A DNA stretch of 64,000 nucleotides. Origin: Akkermansiaceae bacterium. GTDB lineage: Bacteria; Verrucomicrobiota; Verrucomicrobiia; Verrucomicrobiales; Akkermansiaceae. Below the pieces are notes generated by a model. The model did no database searches, was not told the origin of the DNA, and worked only from the letters and a program-made list of their open reading frames with translations. Location: contig CANHPN010000002.1 in the NCBI GenBank assembly GCA_947462535.1, forward strand, positions 62,001 to 126,000. The letters run 5' to 3'. Positions 49,784 to 58,645 of this stretch are shown here, piece by piece. Both the position numbers and the translations under genes were made by a program. Position 1 is the first letter of the stretch, and each line of letters opens with the position of its first letter.

Positions 49784-51364
49784 ATGATTGTAAGTATATT
49801 CAACGATGTGATAGGCCCCGTGATGCGCGGGCCGTCGAGTTCTCATTGCGCCGCGGCGTTGCGGATCGGCAGGCTGGCGCTTGACCTGATGGATGGGAAT
49901 TTCAAGCAGGTGCTGGTGGAGTTCGACCGCAACGGCTCTCTGCCCAACACGCACGACACCCAAGGCTCGGACATGGGGCTTTTCGGCGGCCTGATGGGCT
50001 GGGACGCGGCCGATCCGCGGCTGCCCGGCTCGCCCCGGGCCTTGCGGGATTCCGGCGTCAGCATCGCCATCGAGACCGTGGATGCCGGCGATCCACATCC
50101 TAACACTTATCGTTTGACGCTGTGCTCAGCCAACGGGACCCACACCATCCATGCCATTTCCACCGGCGGCGGGATGATGGAAGTCATCGAGCTCGATGGC
50201 TTCGGGGTTTCGATGTTCGGCGATTGTTTCGAGACGCTGTTATGGGTTCGTGGGGATGCGGGAAACGTGGTCGCGGCATTGAAAGCCACCATCGGGGAAG
50301 GGGAGGTTCTGCTGCATCAGGCCGATGGCAGGCAGTTGGTCGAGGTCAAGGCCCCGAAATTTGTCAGTAACGGCGTCATCGCCGGCTTGGACGGCATTGA
50401 ATCCGTCAAGCGGCTGGCCCCCGTGCTGCCGGTCTTGTCCCGCACGGACACTCGGGTGCCCTTCGGAACTTGTGCGGAGATGCTTGAGCACGACGCGGGA
50501 CGCGGCACTCCCTTGTGGCGGCTTGCCGTGCAATATGAAATGGCGCGCGGCGGCTTGAGCGAGGCGGAAGTGATCGCGAAAATGCTGGAGATCGTCCGCA
50601 TCCTGAGGAAGTCCATCGCCGAGGGCATCGCGGGAACTCAATACGATGACCGCGTGCTGGGCCACCAGTGCGGCCGTTTCGACGAAATGATGCGAAGCGG
50701 AAGTCTGCTAGATGGGGGCGCGCTGAACCGGATCATTCTTTACGTCACCTCGCTGATGGAGGTGAAGAGCTCGATGGGCGTGATCGTCGCAGCCCCGACG
50801 GCTGGTGCCTGCGCGGCTCTACCCGGCGCGGTGATCGCGATGGCGGAGAGCATGAATCTCGATGAGGAGGCGATGGCCAAGGCCCTGCTCGCCAGCGGCC
50901 TGATCGGCGTATTCATCGCCACGCGCTGGACTTTCGCAGCGGAAGTCGGCGGTTGTCAGGCCGAGGGCGGCTCCGCAGCCAGCATGGCAGGGGCCGCCCT
51001 GGTCACCCTTGCCGGTGGAACCCTCGCGCAATCGGTCGCTGCCGCTTCCATGGCCATGCAAAGCATGATCGGCCTGATCTGCGATCCGATCGCCAACCGG
51101 GTGGAGGCACCCTGCCTCGGCAAGAACGTGATGGCCGCCGCCAACGCCTTGTCCTGCGCGAACATGGCGCTCGCCGGTTACGATCCTGTGATTCCGTTGG
51201 ACGAAGTCATTGAGACCGCGAAACAGGTGGCTAAGCAGATGCCGCGCGAAGTGCGCTGCACCAATCTCGGCGGGCTTTCGATCACTCCCACCGCCATCGC
51301 GTTGGAAGCAAAACTCGCCGCGAAGCGCACCACCAGTTGCGGGAGCGGTTGCGGGTGTGGCTGA
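49784..51364 (+). CDS. L-serine ammonia-lyase, iron-sulfur type, fused beta and alpha domains
   Basis: 526 residues. The N-terminal domain (1 to about 160) starts with SIFNDVIGPVMRGPSSSHCA, which is the serine dehydratase beta domain signature; the C-terminal part (about 200-515) is the alpha domain with SSMGVIVAAPTAGACAALPG, EVGGCQAEGGSAASMAGAAL and PIANRVEAPCLGKNV, which holds Cys for the iron-sulfur cluster. It deaminates serine to pyruvate. An unusual Cys/Gly-rich tail ends the chain (TSCGSGCGCG, three Cys in ten residues). It begins 31 bases after the oxidoreductase gene. Confidence 0.92.
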   Translation: MIVSIFNDVIGPVMRGPSSSHCAAALRIGRLALDLMDGNFKQVLVEFDRNGSLPNTHDTQGSDMGLFGGLMGWDAADPRLPGSPRALRDSGVSIAIETVDAGDPHPNTYRLTLCSANGTHTIHAISTGGGMMEVIELDGFGVSMFGDCFETLLWVRGDAGNVVAALKATIGEGEVLLHQADGRQLVEVKAPKFVSNGVIAGLDGIESVKRLAPVLPVLSRTDTRVPFGTCAEMLEHDAGRGTPLWRLAVQYEMARGGLSEAEVIAKMLEIVRILRKSIAEGIAGTQYDDRVLGHQCGRFDEMMRSGSLLDGGALNRIILYVTSLMEVKSSMGVIVAAPTAGACAALPGAVIAMAESMNLDEEAMAKALLASGLIGVFIATRWTFAAEVGGCQAEGGSAASMAGAALVTLAGGTLAQSVAAASMAMQSMIGLICDPIANRVEAPCLGKNVMAAANALSCANMALAGYDPVIPLDEVIETAKQVAKQMPREVRCTNLGGLSITPTAIALEAKLAAKRTTSCGSGCGCG

Positions 51365-51428
51365 TGAAGCCTCAATTTATCTTATAATCCGCAGTTGGTA
51401 GAAAATCCCAGAATGCCCACGGCTCATC

Positions 51429-51620
51429 GAGCAGAACCCGACCACCTGCTCGCTCAACGCGCTCTCGCTGCTTGCCAGCGGCAAGCGGGATCGTCTCCCG
51501 CTGGTCAGAAAAGAGGCCGAATGGGCGTCCGGTTATTCCACCAGCGCGATGCAAACCTGGTATTACGCCTACATCATCATGCTACTCTCCGAATACAAGA
51601 TCGCGACCGGCGACGCGTCT
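51429..51620 (+). pseudogene. Remnant of a DUF6288-type gene
   Basis: The plus-strand frame reads EQNPTTCSLNALSLLASGKR, RLPLVRKEAEWASGYSTSAM and TWYYAYIIMLLSEYKIATGD and then runs into the 3' end of the convergent DUF1080 gene. This resembles the end of the toroid-type repeat domain of DUF6288 proteins. No start or N-terminal part is present. Confidence 0.55.
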
Positions 51621-52775
51621 CTTCAGTGCCTCCCACTCGGCTTCGGTGGCGGGTCCCAGTTGGTTTTCCATCAGGATCTTCCAGCCGTCCTGCCTTTTCA
51701 CCAGCAGGGCTTCGAGGTGGATATAATCCTTATTGATCAATCCGCCGGGCGTCTGCGAAGTGTAGCAGAAAATGCCGGTTTCGTGCGCGGTCGTGGCGTC
51801 GCCGCAGCGTCTTGAAAACCGGAACTCCACGCTGGCCTTGACCTTGCCGGCGCGGGTATCGGTGAAGTCCTGCTGCCACCGCGCCAGGGCTTTGCTTAGC
51901 GGCTGGCTGGTCTGCTTGCTGCCACTAACAAGCACGCCCTCGGCGTGGCAGGTCGCGGTGTAGGCTTCGAAATCCCCTTCGTTCACCGCGCGGGAAACCA
52001 CGGCCCAGTAAGCGTCGAGCTCCGCGCGGCGGGCCTCGGCACCCGCATCGATGGGAGTGACGCGGAAAGCGCGGATGGCGATCGGCCCGTGGTCGCCTTG
52101 GATGGCGATGGGGCCCTTGCTCGTCTCGCCCTCCAGCGGGGACGAGCGGGTGGGTCCGGTGGTCGTGGCGTTTTCCTGCACCAGTACCCCGTTCACGAGA
52201 ACCTTCGCGAAGGTGGCGTCCGTTAGTTTTTTCCCGGTGTCATCGAAGCGCGGCGCGCGGAACGTGATGTCGAGCGTCTGCCACTCGCCGGGAGCCTTGG
52301 CGGCGTTGGCCTTCGGCGCGGTGCCTTCAAAGCCCTGCTTTCCCTTTGGCCCAGACGGGTCATAGCGTTCATAAATCCCGCCGAGGTCGTCGCAAGCCGC
52401 CTTGGTTTTGCCGAAGCTGTCGAGGATCTGCACCTCGTAGCGGCCCATCAGATAGACGCCCGAGTTCGAGCCCCTGGGGACCATGAACTCAAGCTCGACG
52501 CGGACATCGCCATACTCGTCCTTGGTGATCAGATAGGGAATCCGTGTGTCTTTACTCGCTCCATTGACCACGATCCGGCCCTCGCCGCCGACTTGAAACT
52601 CGCTCTTGTCGGGCACGGCGGCGACCTCCCCCGCCCCGCGCCAATGTTCGACCGGGCGGAACGCGTCGAGAGCGCCGTCGCGCGGCAGGTCCTGCGCGTG
52701 CGCAAGCGCCGGGAAAATAGTTAGGACTGCGGTCGCGGCCACCAGCGGGAGGCGGATCAAGGTGTGGGATTTCAT
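51582..52775 (-). CDS. DUF1080 protein with C-terminal NTF2-like domain
   Basis: 397 residues from ATG 52775. After a signal peptide (IRLPLVAATAVLTIFPALAH) the DUF1080 (3-keto-disaccharide hydrolase-like) domain covers about residues 25-255, with LEFMVPRGSNSGVYLMGRYE and GEWQTLDITFRAPRFDDTGK. The remaining about 120 residues contain YWAVVSRAVNEGDFEAYTAT and SKALARWQQDFTDTRAGKVK, typical of an NTF2/SnoaL-like cone domain. Fusion of the two is uncommon. The DUF1080 family is lectin- or hydrolase-like in carbohydrate metabolism; no catalytic claim is made. The 3' end covers the DUF6288 remnant. Confidence 0.82.
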   Translation of the reverse strand: MKSHTLIRLPLVAATAVLTIFPALAHAQDLPRDGALDAFRPVEHWRGAGEVAAVPDKSEFQVGGEGRIVVNGASKDTRIPYLITKDEYGDVRVELEFMVPRGSNSGVYLMGRYEVQILDSFGKTKAACDDLGGIYERYDPSGPKGKQGFEGTAPKANAAKAPGEWQTLDITFRAPRFDDTGKKLTDATFAKVLVNGVLVQENATTTGPTRSSPLEGETSKGPIAIQGDHGPIAIRAFRVTPIDAGAEARRAELDAYWAVVSRAVNEGDFEAYTATCHAEGVLVSGSKQTSQPLSKALARWQQDFTDTRAGKVKASVEFRFSRRCGDATTAHETGIFCYTSQTPGGLINKDYIHLEALLVKRQDGWKILMENQLGPATEAEWEALKRRVAGRDLVFGE

Positions 52776-52859
52776 GATGTCGGGCGTGGACTGGCCTTTC
52801 GCGTTTCTTCGGCATTTGCTCCCGGCGGTATGCGCCACCTTTGGGGAGGACTTGCCGCT

Positions 52860-54812
52860 TCAGCTCTCGAAGTAGGTGTAGCCTGAAAGTCCCTCGCGGA
52901 AGAGGTCGAGGATCTCGCGGCGCTCTTTCGGCGAGATGCGGCCTTCGGCGACGGCCTTTTCCGCGAAGTTGCGGAAGCGGGTGACGAGTTCCTTGGGATC
53001 GAACTCCACGTAGCTGAGCACGTCGGCCACGGTGTCGCCCTCGACTTCGTGGGTGTAAACCGGTTTGCCCTTTTCCAAGTGCACGCCGACGACGTTGGTG
53101 TCGCCGAGCAGGTTGTGGAGGTCGCCGAGGGTTTCCTGATAGGCTCCGACGAGGAACACGGCGAGGTAGTAGGGCTCGCCTTGTTTGAAATCGTGGAGCG
53201 GGAGGATTTTCGCGACGTCTTCCTTGTCGATGAAGCGGTCGATCTTGCCGTCGCAGTCGCAAGTGATGTCGGCGAGCACGGCGCGGTGGCGGGGCTTTTC
53301 GTCCAAGCGGTGGATCGGCATGACCGGGAAGACCTGGTCGATCGCCCACGAGTCCGGCAGCGATTGGAAGAGCGAGAAGTTGCCGTAGTAGAAATCGACG
53401 AGGGTGGACGACAGCTCGCGGAGGTCTTCCGGGATGTCGTCGAGCTCGGCGATGAGGTTGGAAATGCGGGTGAGGATGTGCCAGAACCAAGCCTCGGCGA
53501 GGCCGCGTTCGCGGAGGGTGGCGGCACCGTAGAAGAACTGGGCGCGCATCTGGTCGCGGTAATACATCGCGTCGTTGAAGCACTCCTGGAGGTTCTTCTT
53601 ATGGATGACCTTGTTGACCTCGATGATGTTCATGAGGTTCTGCGGGGCGTTCTCCGGGATCGGCGGGGCCTCCTCGCTGGTCTGGGCGCTGGTGACGTCG
53701 AGGATGTTAAATACTAACACCGAGTAGTAGGCGACGACCGCGCGGCCGGACTCGGAGATGAGGTTCGGGTGGGCGACGCCGGCCTTGTCGCAAATCTGCG
53801 AGATAACCTCGACGATGTCGGTGCAGTATTCCGCGACCGAGTAGTTGCAGGACGAGTGGAAATTGGTGTGCGAGCCGTCGTAATCGACGGCCATGCCGCC
53901 GCCGATGTCGAGCACGCCCATCGGCGCGCCTTCCTTGACGAGGTCGCAATACATGCGGACGGCCTCGGTGGCACCCTCACGGATGGCGGCGATGTTAGGA
54001 ATCTGCGAGCCCTGGTGGTAGTGCAGCATTTTCAGGCAGCCGATGTAGCCGGCCTCCTTGAGCTGATCGACCACGGCGATGACCTGCGAGGCGTTGAGGC
54101 CGAAGACCGACTTGTCGCCGGCGCTGTCCTGCCAGTGGCCGGAGCCCTTGGTGGAAAGGCGGACGCGGACGCCGAGATTGGGGAGGACGCCGATTTTCCG
54201 CGAGCGTTCGAGGATGAGGTCGAGCTCGCTGGGCATTTCCAGGACGAGCATGACGCGGAGGCCCATTTTCTGAGCCTGGAGGGCGAGGTCGATGAACTCC
54301 TCGTCCTTGTAGCCGTTGCAAACGAGGTAGGCCTCGGGATCGTGCATGTGGGCGAGCGCGGCGATGAGCTCGGGCTTGGAGCCGGCTTCGAGGCCGTAGT
54401 GGTATTTTTTCCCGAATTCGGCGATTTCCTCGATGACTTGGCGCTGCTGGTTGACCTTGATCGGATAGACGCCGCGGTATTCGCCGCGGTATTTGGTTTC
54501 CTTGATCGCCTTGTTGAAAGACTCGTTGATTTCCGCGATGCGGGAGTGGAGGAGATCGCGGAAACGGAGGAGTACGGGCAGGTGGGTGCCGCGGTCGCGG
54601 AGGCCGTCGATGACTTCGAAGAGCGAGACCTCGGCCTGGGCTTCATCGTCTTCGAGACGAACAGTGACATGGCCGCTTTTGTTGACGCCGAAGAAATTAT
54701 GGCCCCAGGTCTCTACGCCGTAGAGCTCGGCGGATTTCTCGGGCGTCCAGGCGTTTTCGGATTTACGCTTGGCTGGCTTGGTCGGTGCAGCGGTGATGGC
54801 AGGAGGAGTCAT
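52860..54812 (-). CDS. speA: Biosynthetic arginine decarboxylase
   Basis: 650 residues, the normal size of SpeA. Pyridoxal phosphate binds Lys119 in GVYPIKVNQQRQVIEEIAEF; HYGLEAGSKPELIAALA follows and the C-terminal part holds ILADITCDCDGKIDRFID-like text (DITCDCDGKIDRF) with the second active-site Cys. It produces agmatine for polyamine synthesis. It is the last gene of the long minus-strand cluster, 26 bases after the TPR gene stop, so it may share its transcript, but a functional link is not indicated. Confidence 0.95.
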   Translation of the reverse strand: MTPPAITAAPTKPAKRKSENAWTPEKSAELYGVETWGHNFFGVNKSGHVTVRLEDDEAQAEVSLFEVIDGLRDRGTHLPVLLRFRDLLHSRIAEINESFNKAIKETKYRGEYRGVYPIKVNQQRQVIEEIAEFGKKYHYGLEAGSKPELIAALAHMHDPEAYLVCNGYKDEEFIDLALQAQKMGLRVMLVLEMPSELDLILERSRKIGVLPNLGVRVRLSTKGSGHWQDSAGDKSVFGLNASQVIAVVDQLKEAGYIGCLKMLHYHQGSQIPNIAAIREGATEAVRMYCDLVKEGAPMGVLDIGGGMAVDYDGSHTNFHSSCNYSVAEYCTDIVEVISQICDKAGVAHPNLISESGRAVVAYYSVLVFNILDVTSAQTSEEAPPIPENAPQNLMNIIEVNKVIHKKNLQECFNDAMYYRDQMRAQFFYGAATLRERGLAEAWFWHILTRISNLIAELDDIPEDLRELSSTLVDFYYGNFSLFQSLPDSWAIDQVFPVMPIHRLDEKPRHRAVLADITCDCDGKIDRFIDKEDVAKILPLHDFKQGEPYYLAVFLVGAYQETLGDLHNLLGDTNVVGVHLEKGKPVYTHEVEGDTVADVLSYVEFDPKELVTRFRNFAEKAVAEGRISPKERREILDLFREGLSGYTYFES

Positions 54813-54838
54813 GGAGAGAGACAGGGGGCTTGGATTCG

Positions 54839-57211
54839 TTAGGGGGCCGGAGGTTTCCAGCCGGGAAACTCGGCCTCGAGTTTCTGGCGGTATTTTTCAG
54901 CTTCGGCGCGGTCGCCTTGTTGCTCAAGCGCCTGAATGAGTTTCCAAAGCGCGAGGGGCTTGAGCTCCTTGTCGTCGTGGAACTCGACGACGATGAGGTA
55001 TTTTCCGGCGGCGGTCTTGGCGTCGCCGGCCGCGAGTTCGAGGTCGCCGACGAGGATATTGAGTCCGGCGCTGGTGTGGCCTTGCGGGTGGAGGGCGAGC
55101 GCCTCGTCGGCCGCCTTGCGGGCTTCCTCGGGGCGCTTGAGCGCAAGCAGCGCGCGGCCTCGGTCGAGCAGTCCGTCGGCTTTCCAGCCGGGGTTGTCCT
55201 CGACGGCGAGCAGGTTGTCAGCCGCGAGGAGTGCGCCCTCGGGATCGGCGGATCCGAGGCGGGCCTTGCCGAGGTAGCGCCAGACTTCCTTGGGAGTTTC
55301 GCGGGGTTCCTCGGGGCTGGAAACCAGGGCGAGCGACTTGGCGGCGGAGGTGTAATCACCGGCGTTGTAGGATTGCATGCCGGACCACTGGATCGCCTGG
55401 TCCGGGATGTCCGCTTCGTATTTCCCCTGGATGGCGAGGTTGATCTCGGCGGCGAGGTTCAAAGGATCCTGGGAGGCGAAGTAGCCGAGAGTTAGAAGGA
55501 GTCCGGCGTGTTTGGCATAAGCATCCGGGCGGAGGGTGCGGGCGGCTTCGAGGTAGGGGACGGCGTCCTTGGCGACGTTGGTTTTCACCAGTCCCCAGCC
55601 GATCCAGTAGTTGGCCTCGGCCTGCAGGTTGTCGCTGAGGTTTTTGACGTTTTTCAGGAGTCCCTGATAGCGGAGAATCATGTCCGGGATGTTGTTCTCT
55701 GCGCGGCGCAGGCGGGCGGACTCGAGCCAGCCGAACGAGTTGAGATCCTCCGGGACGCCGGCGGCGGTCAGGCGGTCGTAATCCGCGATGGCTTTCGCGG
55801 GCTCGGCGCTCTCGGCGTAGGCCTTGGCGCGCTTGGCGATGGCGGAGGGCACCCGGGGGTCGGTGGGATATTTGTTGATGAACTCGCCGAACGAGCGGAT
55901 CGCGCCTTGGGCATCGCCGGCTTCGGAGAGGCACCAGCCGCGCTGATAGAGAAGGCCGGGGCGGTTTTTCTCGCTGATGACGGAGGCGTTGATCTCGCTG
56001 TAAACCTTGGCGGCACCGGCGATGTCCTTGTTCGAGAACAGGGTTTCCGCCTTCATCATGAGGGCGGTGTGGATGCGCGGGTCTAGCGGGCGGGACTTGC
56101 TGTAGAGCTGCAGGAACGCGTCCACCTGGTCGGGCAGGTGACGGCCTTCGATTTGGAAAAAGCAAAGCAACCGGTAGTAGGAGGCCTGGAATGCGGTGTC
56201 CGTCTCGGGCCTGACCAGTTTCTCGACGTCGCGGAAAAGCTGGAGCCCCTCGCTCGGCAGCTTGAGACGCATGTAGGCGCGGCCGGCGATCATCAGGCGA
56301 TCGGCTTCCTTTTCACCGAGTGCCTTGGCGGTGCTGCGGCGGAAGATGTCGATGACCTCGCGGTATTCTTTCTTGGCGAACAAATTGGCCATCAGCGCGG
56401 TCTGGGCGTCCGGGCTGAAATCTTCCATTCCGGGCGTGCGGAGGATGAGCTGGAGGTATTTGTCGGCGATGTCGGTCTTGCCGAGTTTGGTGGCGGTGAG
56501 GGAAGCGTGCAGCGCCGCCTCGCCGCGGATTTTGGCGGAGTGGGGGGTGCGGATGACCTCCTCGAAGAGGGCGAGGGCTTCCTCTCCCTTGCCGGTTTTC
56601 AGTGACAGATGGCCGAGTGCGACCTTCGCCTGGGCCACATACAAGCCGCCGGCGGGGTCCTCGGTGATTTTCCTGAACGCGCTGATGGCTTCGCGGTCGC
56701 GGCCGAGGAGCCGGTAACAGTTTCCCGCGAGGTAGGTGCCGCGCACCCGTTCCTCGGGTTTGGCGGCATTCGCGGCGAAGCGCTCGAACATGGGCGCGGC
56801 GAGGGCGTATTCCGACTTGTTATAATGGTCGGCGGCGAGCGTGTAGGCGGCGGCGGCGGCCCACTTGCCCTTGCCGTAGCGGTTCAACAAGGTGCTGAAG
56901 CAGCGTTTCCCGTCATCGACCTGACCGGACTGGTAGTAGCTGTTTCCCAGGTACCACCAGGCCATCTCGGCGTTCGGATGATTTGGAAACGAGCCGAGGT
57001 AGTCGGCGAAAATCTGCGCGGCCCGCTGGAAATAAGCGAGGCGGCTGTCCTGGGTGGTGCTGGCTTGGGCGGAGTCGTAGAGGTTTTTTCCGCGCAGGAA
57101 GAAATCATTCGAGGCGTCCGGGCTTAGCGCCGGATCGACGGCCTCAGCCCGGGGAATCTGGGCGATCACCGGGCTGGAAACGAGGATGAGAAGTGCGAGC
57201 GCGCGTTTCAA
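54839..57211 (-). CDS. Exported TPR-repeat protein of the ExbBD cluster
   Basis: 790 residues. The signal peptide (MKRALALLILVSSPVIAQ) exports it. The rest is built of TPR-like helix pairs, for example AEMAWWYLGNSYYQSGQVDD, GTYLAGNCYRLLGRDREAIS and NFLADVLLQAGNYWIGWG-like repeats toward the C-terminus. It resembles a long periplasmic scaffold. It directly follows the ExbD gene (43 bases) in the ExbBD cluster, so I infer it assembles with that machine. No enzymatic motif. Confidence 0.75.
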   Translation of the reverse strand: MKRALALLILVSSPVIAQIPRAEAVDPALSPDASNDFFLRGKNLYDSAQASTTQDSRLAYFQRAAQIFADYLGSFPNHPNAEMAWWYLGNSYYQSGQVDDGKRCFSTLLNRYGKGKWAAAAAYTLAADHYNKSEYALAAPMFERFAANAAKPEERVRGTYLAGNCYRLLGRDREAISAFRKITEDPAGGLYVAQAKVALGHLSLKTGKGEEALALFEEVIRTPHSAKIRGEAALHASLTATKLGKTDIADKYLQLILRTPGMEDFSPDAQTALMANLFAKKEYREVIDIFRRSTAKALGEKEADRLMIAGRAYMRLKLPSEGLQLFRDVEKLVRPETDTAFQASYYRLLCFFQIEGRHLPDQVDAFLQLYSKSRPLDPRIHTALMMKAETLFSNKDIAGAAKVYSEINASVISEKNRPGLLYQRGWCLSEAGDAQGAIRSFGEFINKYPTDPRVPSAIAKRAKAYAESAEPAKAIADYDRLTAAGVPEDLNSFGWLESARLRRAENNIPDMILRYQGLLKNVKNLSDNLQAEANYWIGWGLVKTNVAKDAVPYLEAARTLRPDAYAKHAGLLLTLGYFASQDPLNLAAEINLAIQGKYEADIPDQAIQWSGMQSYNAGDYTSAAKSLALVSSPEEPRETPKEVWRYLGKARLGSADPEGALLAADNLLAVEDNPGWKADGLLDRGRALLALKRPEEARKAADEALALHPQGHTSAGLNILVGDLELAAGDAKTAAGKYLIVVEFHDDKELKPLALWKLIQALEQQGDRAEAEKYRQKLEAEFPGWKPPAP

Positions 57212-57254
57212 GATGCGGGGAGCGTTGTCCGTTTGAGGGCGTTTTCCAAGTGAG

Positions 57255-57674
57255 TCACTTGGTGGGTTCCGGGCGTTGTGTTGCGAAGGAAATGTTCCAA
57301 ATCCCGGCTTTCTGGCAGGTGTCGATCACTTCGACGATGCGTTGGTAGGCGACGCCGCCGTCGCCGCGGATCCGCACGGGCTGGTTCTTGAACTGTTTGG
57401 CGATGGTGGAAAGCTTGTCGAACAACTGCTGCCGGTCCACGGCGAGGCTCTCGACGCGGATCACTCCGTCGGCGAGCACGTTGATGATGATTTCCCCGCG
57501 CACGCGTTCGGGTTCCGCGCCTTCCTGGGCGGTGGGGACGGAGACGTTGAGCTCGGTCTCGGATTTGCTGAACTGCCAGCTGATGATGAAAAAGCTCAGC
57601 AGCAACAGCAGGATGTCGATCATCGGTGCCAACTGGATGGCAATCGCTGGTGGCTGGCGATTGGAGAATTTCAT
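57255..57674 (-). CDS. ExbD/TolR family protein (1)
   Basis: 139 residues: one N-terminal membrane helix with the conserved Asp in QLAPMIDILLLLLSFFI (about 16-32) and a periplasmic domain with GVIRVESLAVDRQQLFDKLS and PVRIRGDGGVAYQRIVEVID. The Asp is the proton-path residue of ExbD. It is preceded by an ExbB gene with 11 bases between (stop to start), forming a pair. The short weak GGG before the start is a poor ribosome site. Confidence 0.9.
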   Translation of the reverse strand: MKFSNRQPPAIAIQLAPMIDILLLLLSFFIISWQFSKSETELNVSVPTAQEGAEPERVRGEIIINVLADGVIRVESLAVDRQQLFDKLSTIAKQFKNQPVRIRGDGGVAYQRIVEVIDTCQKAGIWNISFATQRPEPTK

Positions 57675-57685
57675 CCCTTTTTCAG

Positions 57686-58519
57686 TTAGATTCCGTGAAG
57701 GTCGGGACGCTCGGCGGAGAGCGGGGAGGCGACGGGCATGGCGTAGTCCTCGCGGGTTCGCTGCGCCGGATTGGCGTAGGACTTGGCGGGCTGGTGCTCG
57801 AGCTGCGCCTGGAGAAGGATGACGAAGTGGGTGCAGGCGGCTTCGAGTTCCGAGACGTATTTATGCACCCGGCCGCGGAAGATCGAGTAGAAGGCGAGTG
57901 CCGGAATGCTGATGGCGAGCCCGCCAGCGGTGGCAATGAGCGCTTTGGAAACGCCCTCGGCCAGGCCCATCTCACGCACGCCCTGGACCTGGCCGGAGTA
58001 GATCTGCATGAAGGCCTCGATCATCCCGAACACGGTTCCTAGCAGGCCGACCATCGGGGCGATCGCGCCGATGTCTGCGAGGTAGGTGATGCGGGAGGTG
58101 AGCGTGCCGGCTTGGTGGGAGCCCTCGGTCTGGGCGATTTCACGGATGTTTTCAAACGCGGTGCCCGGATTGGCGGCCATGAAATCGAAGGTCTTCTGGG
58201 TGACGCGGGCCATGCACTCGTTGCGGCGGTGGCTGAGGGATGTCAGCCCGAGGAAGTCGCGCTTGTGGATCATCGACTCGACGCTGTTCATGAACCGGTC
58301 GCTTACGATGGCATTGCGGCGGATGGTGAGGAGGAAGATGAGGATCAACAGGACGGTGATGACCGACATCACGCCGAGCGGGTACATCATGATGCCGCCC
58401 TTCGCGAGGATTTCGAGGAAGTTCATTTCCTGGTCTGGCGGGACCGGAGATTCCGCAGCGGCGGAGGCGACGAGTGCGGAGAGTAAAAAAACCGCGACTG
58501 AAAAATGGCAGCACTTCAT
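57686..58519 (-). CDS. MotA/TolQ/ExbB proton channel family protein (1)
   Basis: 277 residues. After an N-terminal signal or anchor (VAVFLLSALVASAAAESP) come three membrane helices (about 34-56, 150-175 and 190-215). TYLADIGAIAPMVGLLGTVF and GLAEGVSKALIATAGGLAIS are the ExbB/TolQ signatures with the conserved Thr. It pairs with the following ExbD gene. The C-terminal tail (after about 235) is rich in Pro and Arg. Confidence 0.92.
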   Translation of the reverse strand: MKCCHFSVAVFLLSALVASAAAESPVPPDQEMNFLEILAKGGIMMYPLGVMSVITVLLILIFLLTIRRNAIVSDRFMNSVESMIHKRDFLGLTSLSHRRNECMARVTQKTFDFMAANPGTAFENIREIAQTEGSHQAGTLTSRITYLADIGAIAPMVGLLGTVFGMIEAFMQIYSGQVQGVREMGLAEGVSKALIATAGGLAISIPALAFYSIFRGRVHKYVSELEAACTHFVILLQAQLEHQPAKSYANPAQRTREDYAMPVASPLSAERPDLHGI

Positions 58520-58645
58520 GAAGATGACGGGAGTTTATCGATGCGTGGAGCGAACGCAAGCCCGGGAGGGCCTGAGTCCGTATTACGCGGGGAATTTCGC
58601 GCTCCTTGCATTGTCGGAGCAACTCCGTGGATCCGGGGGAGGCCC

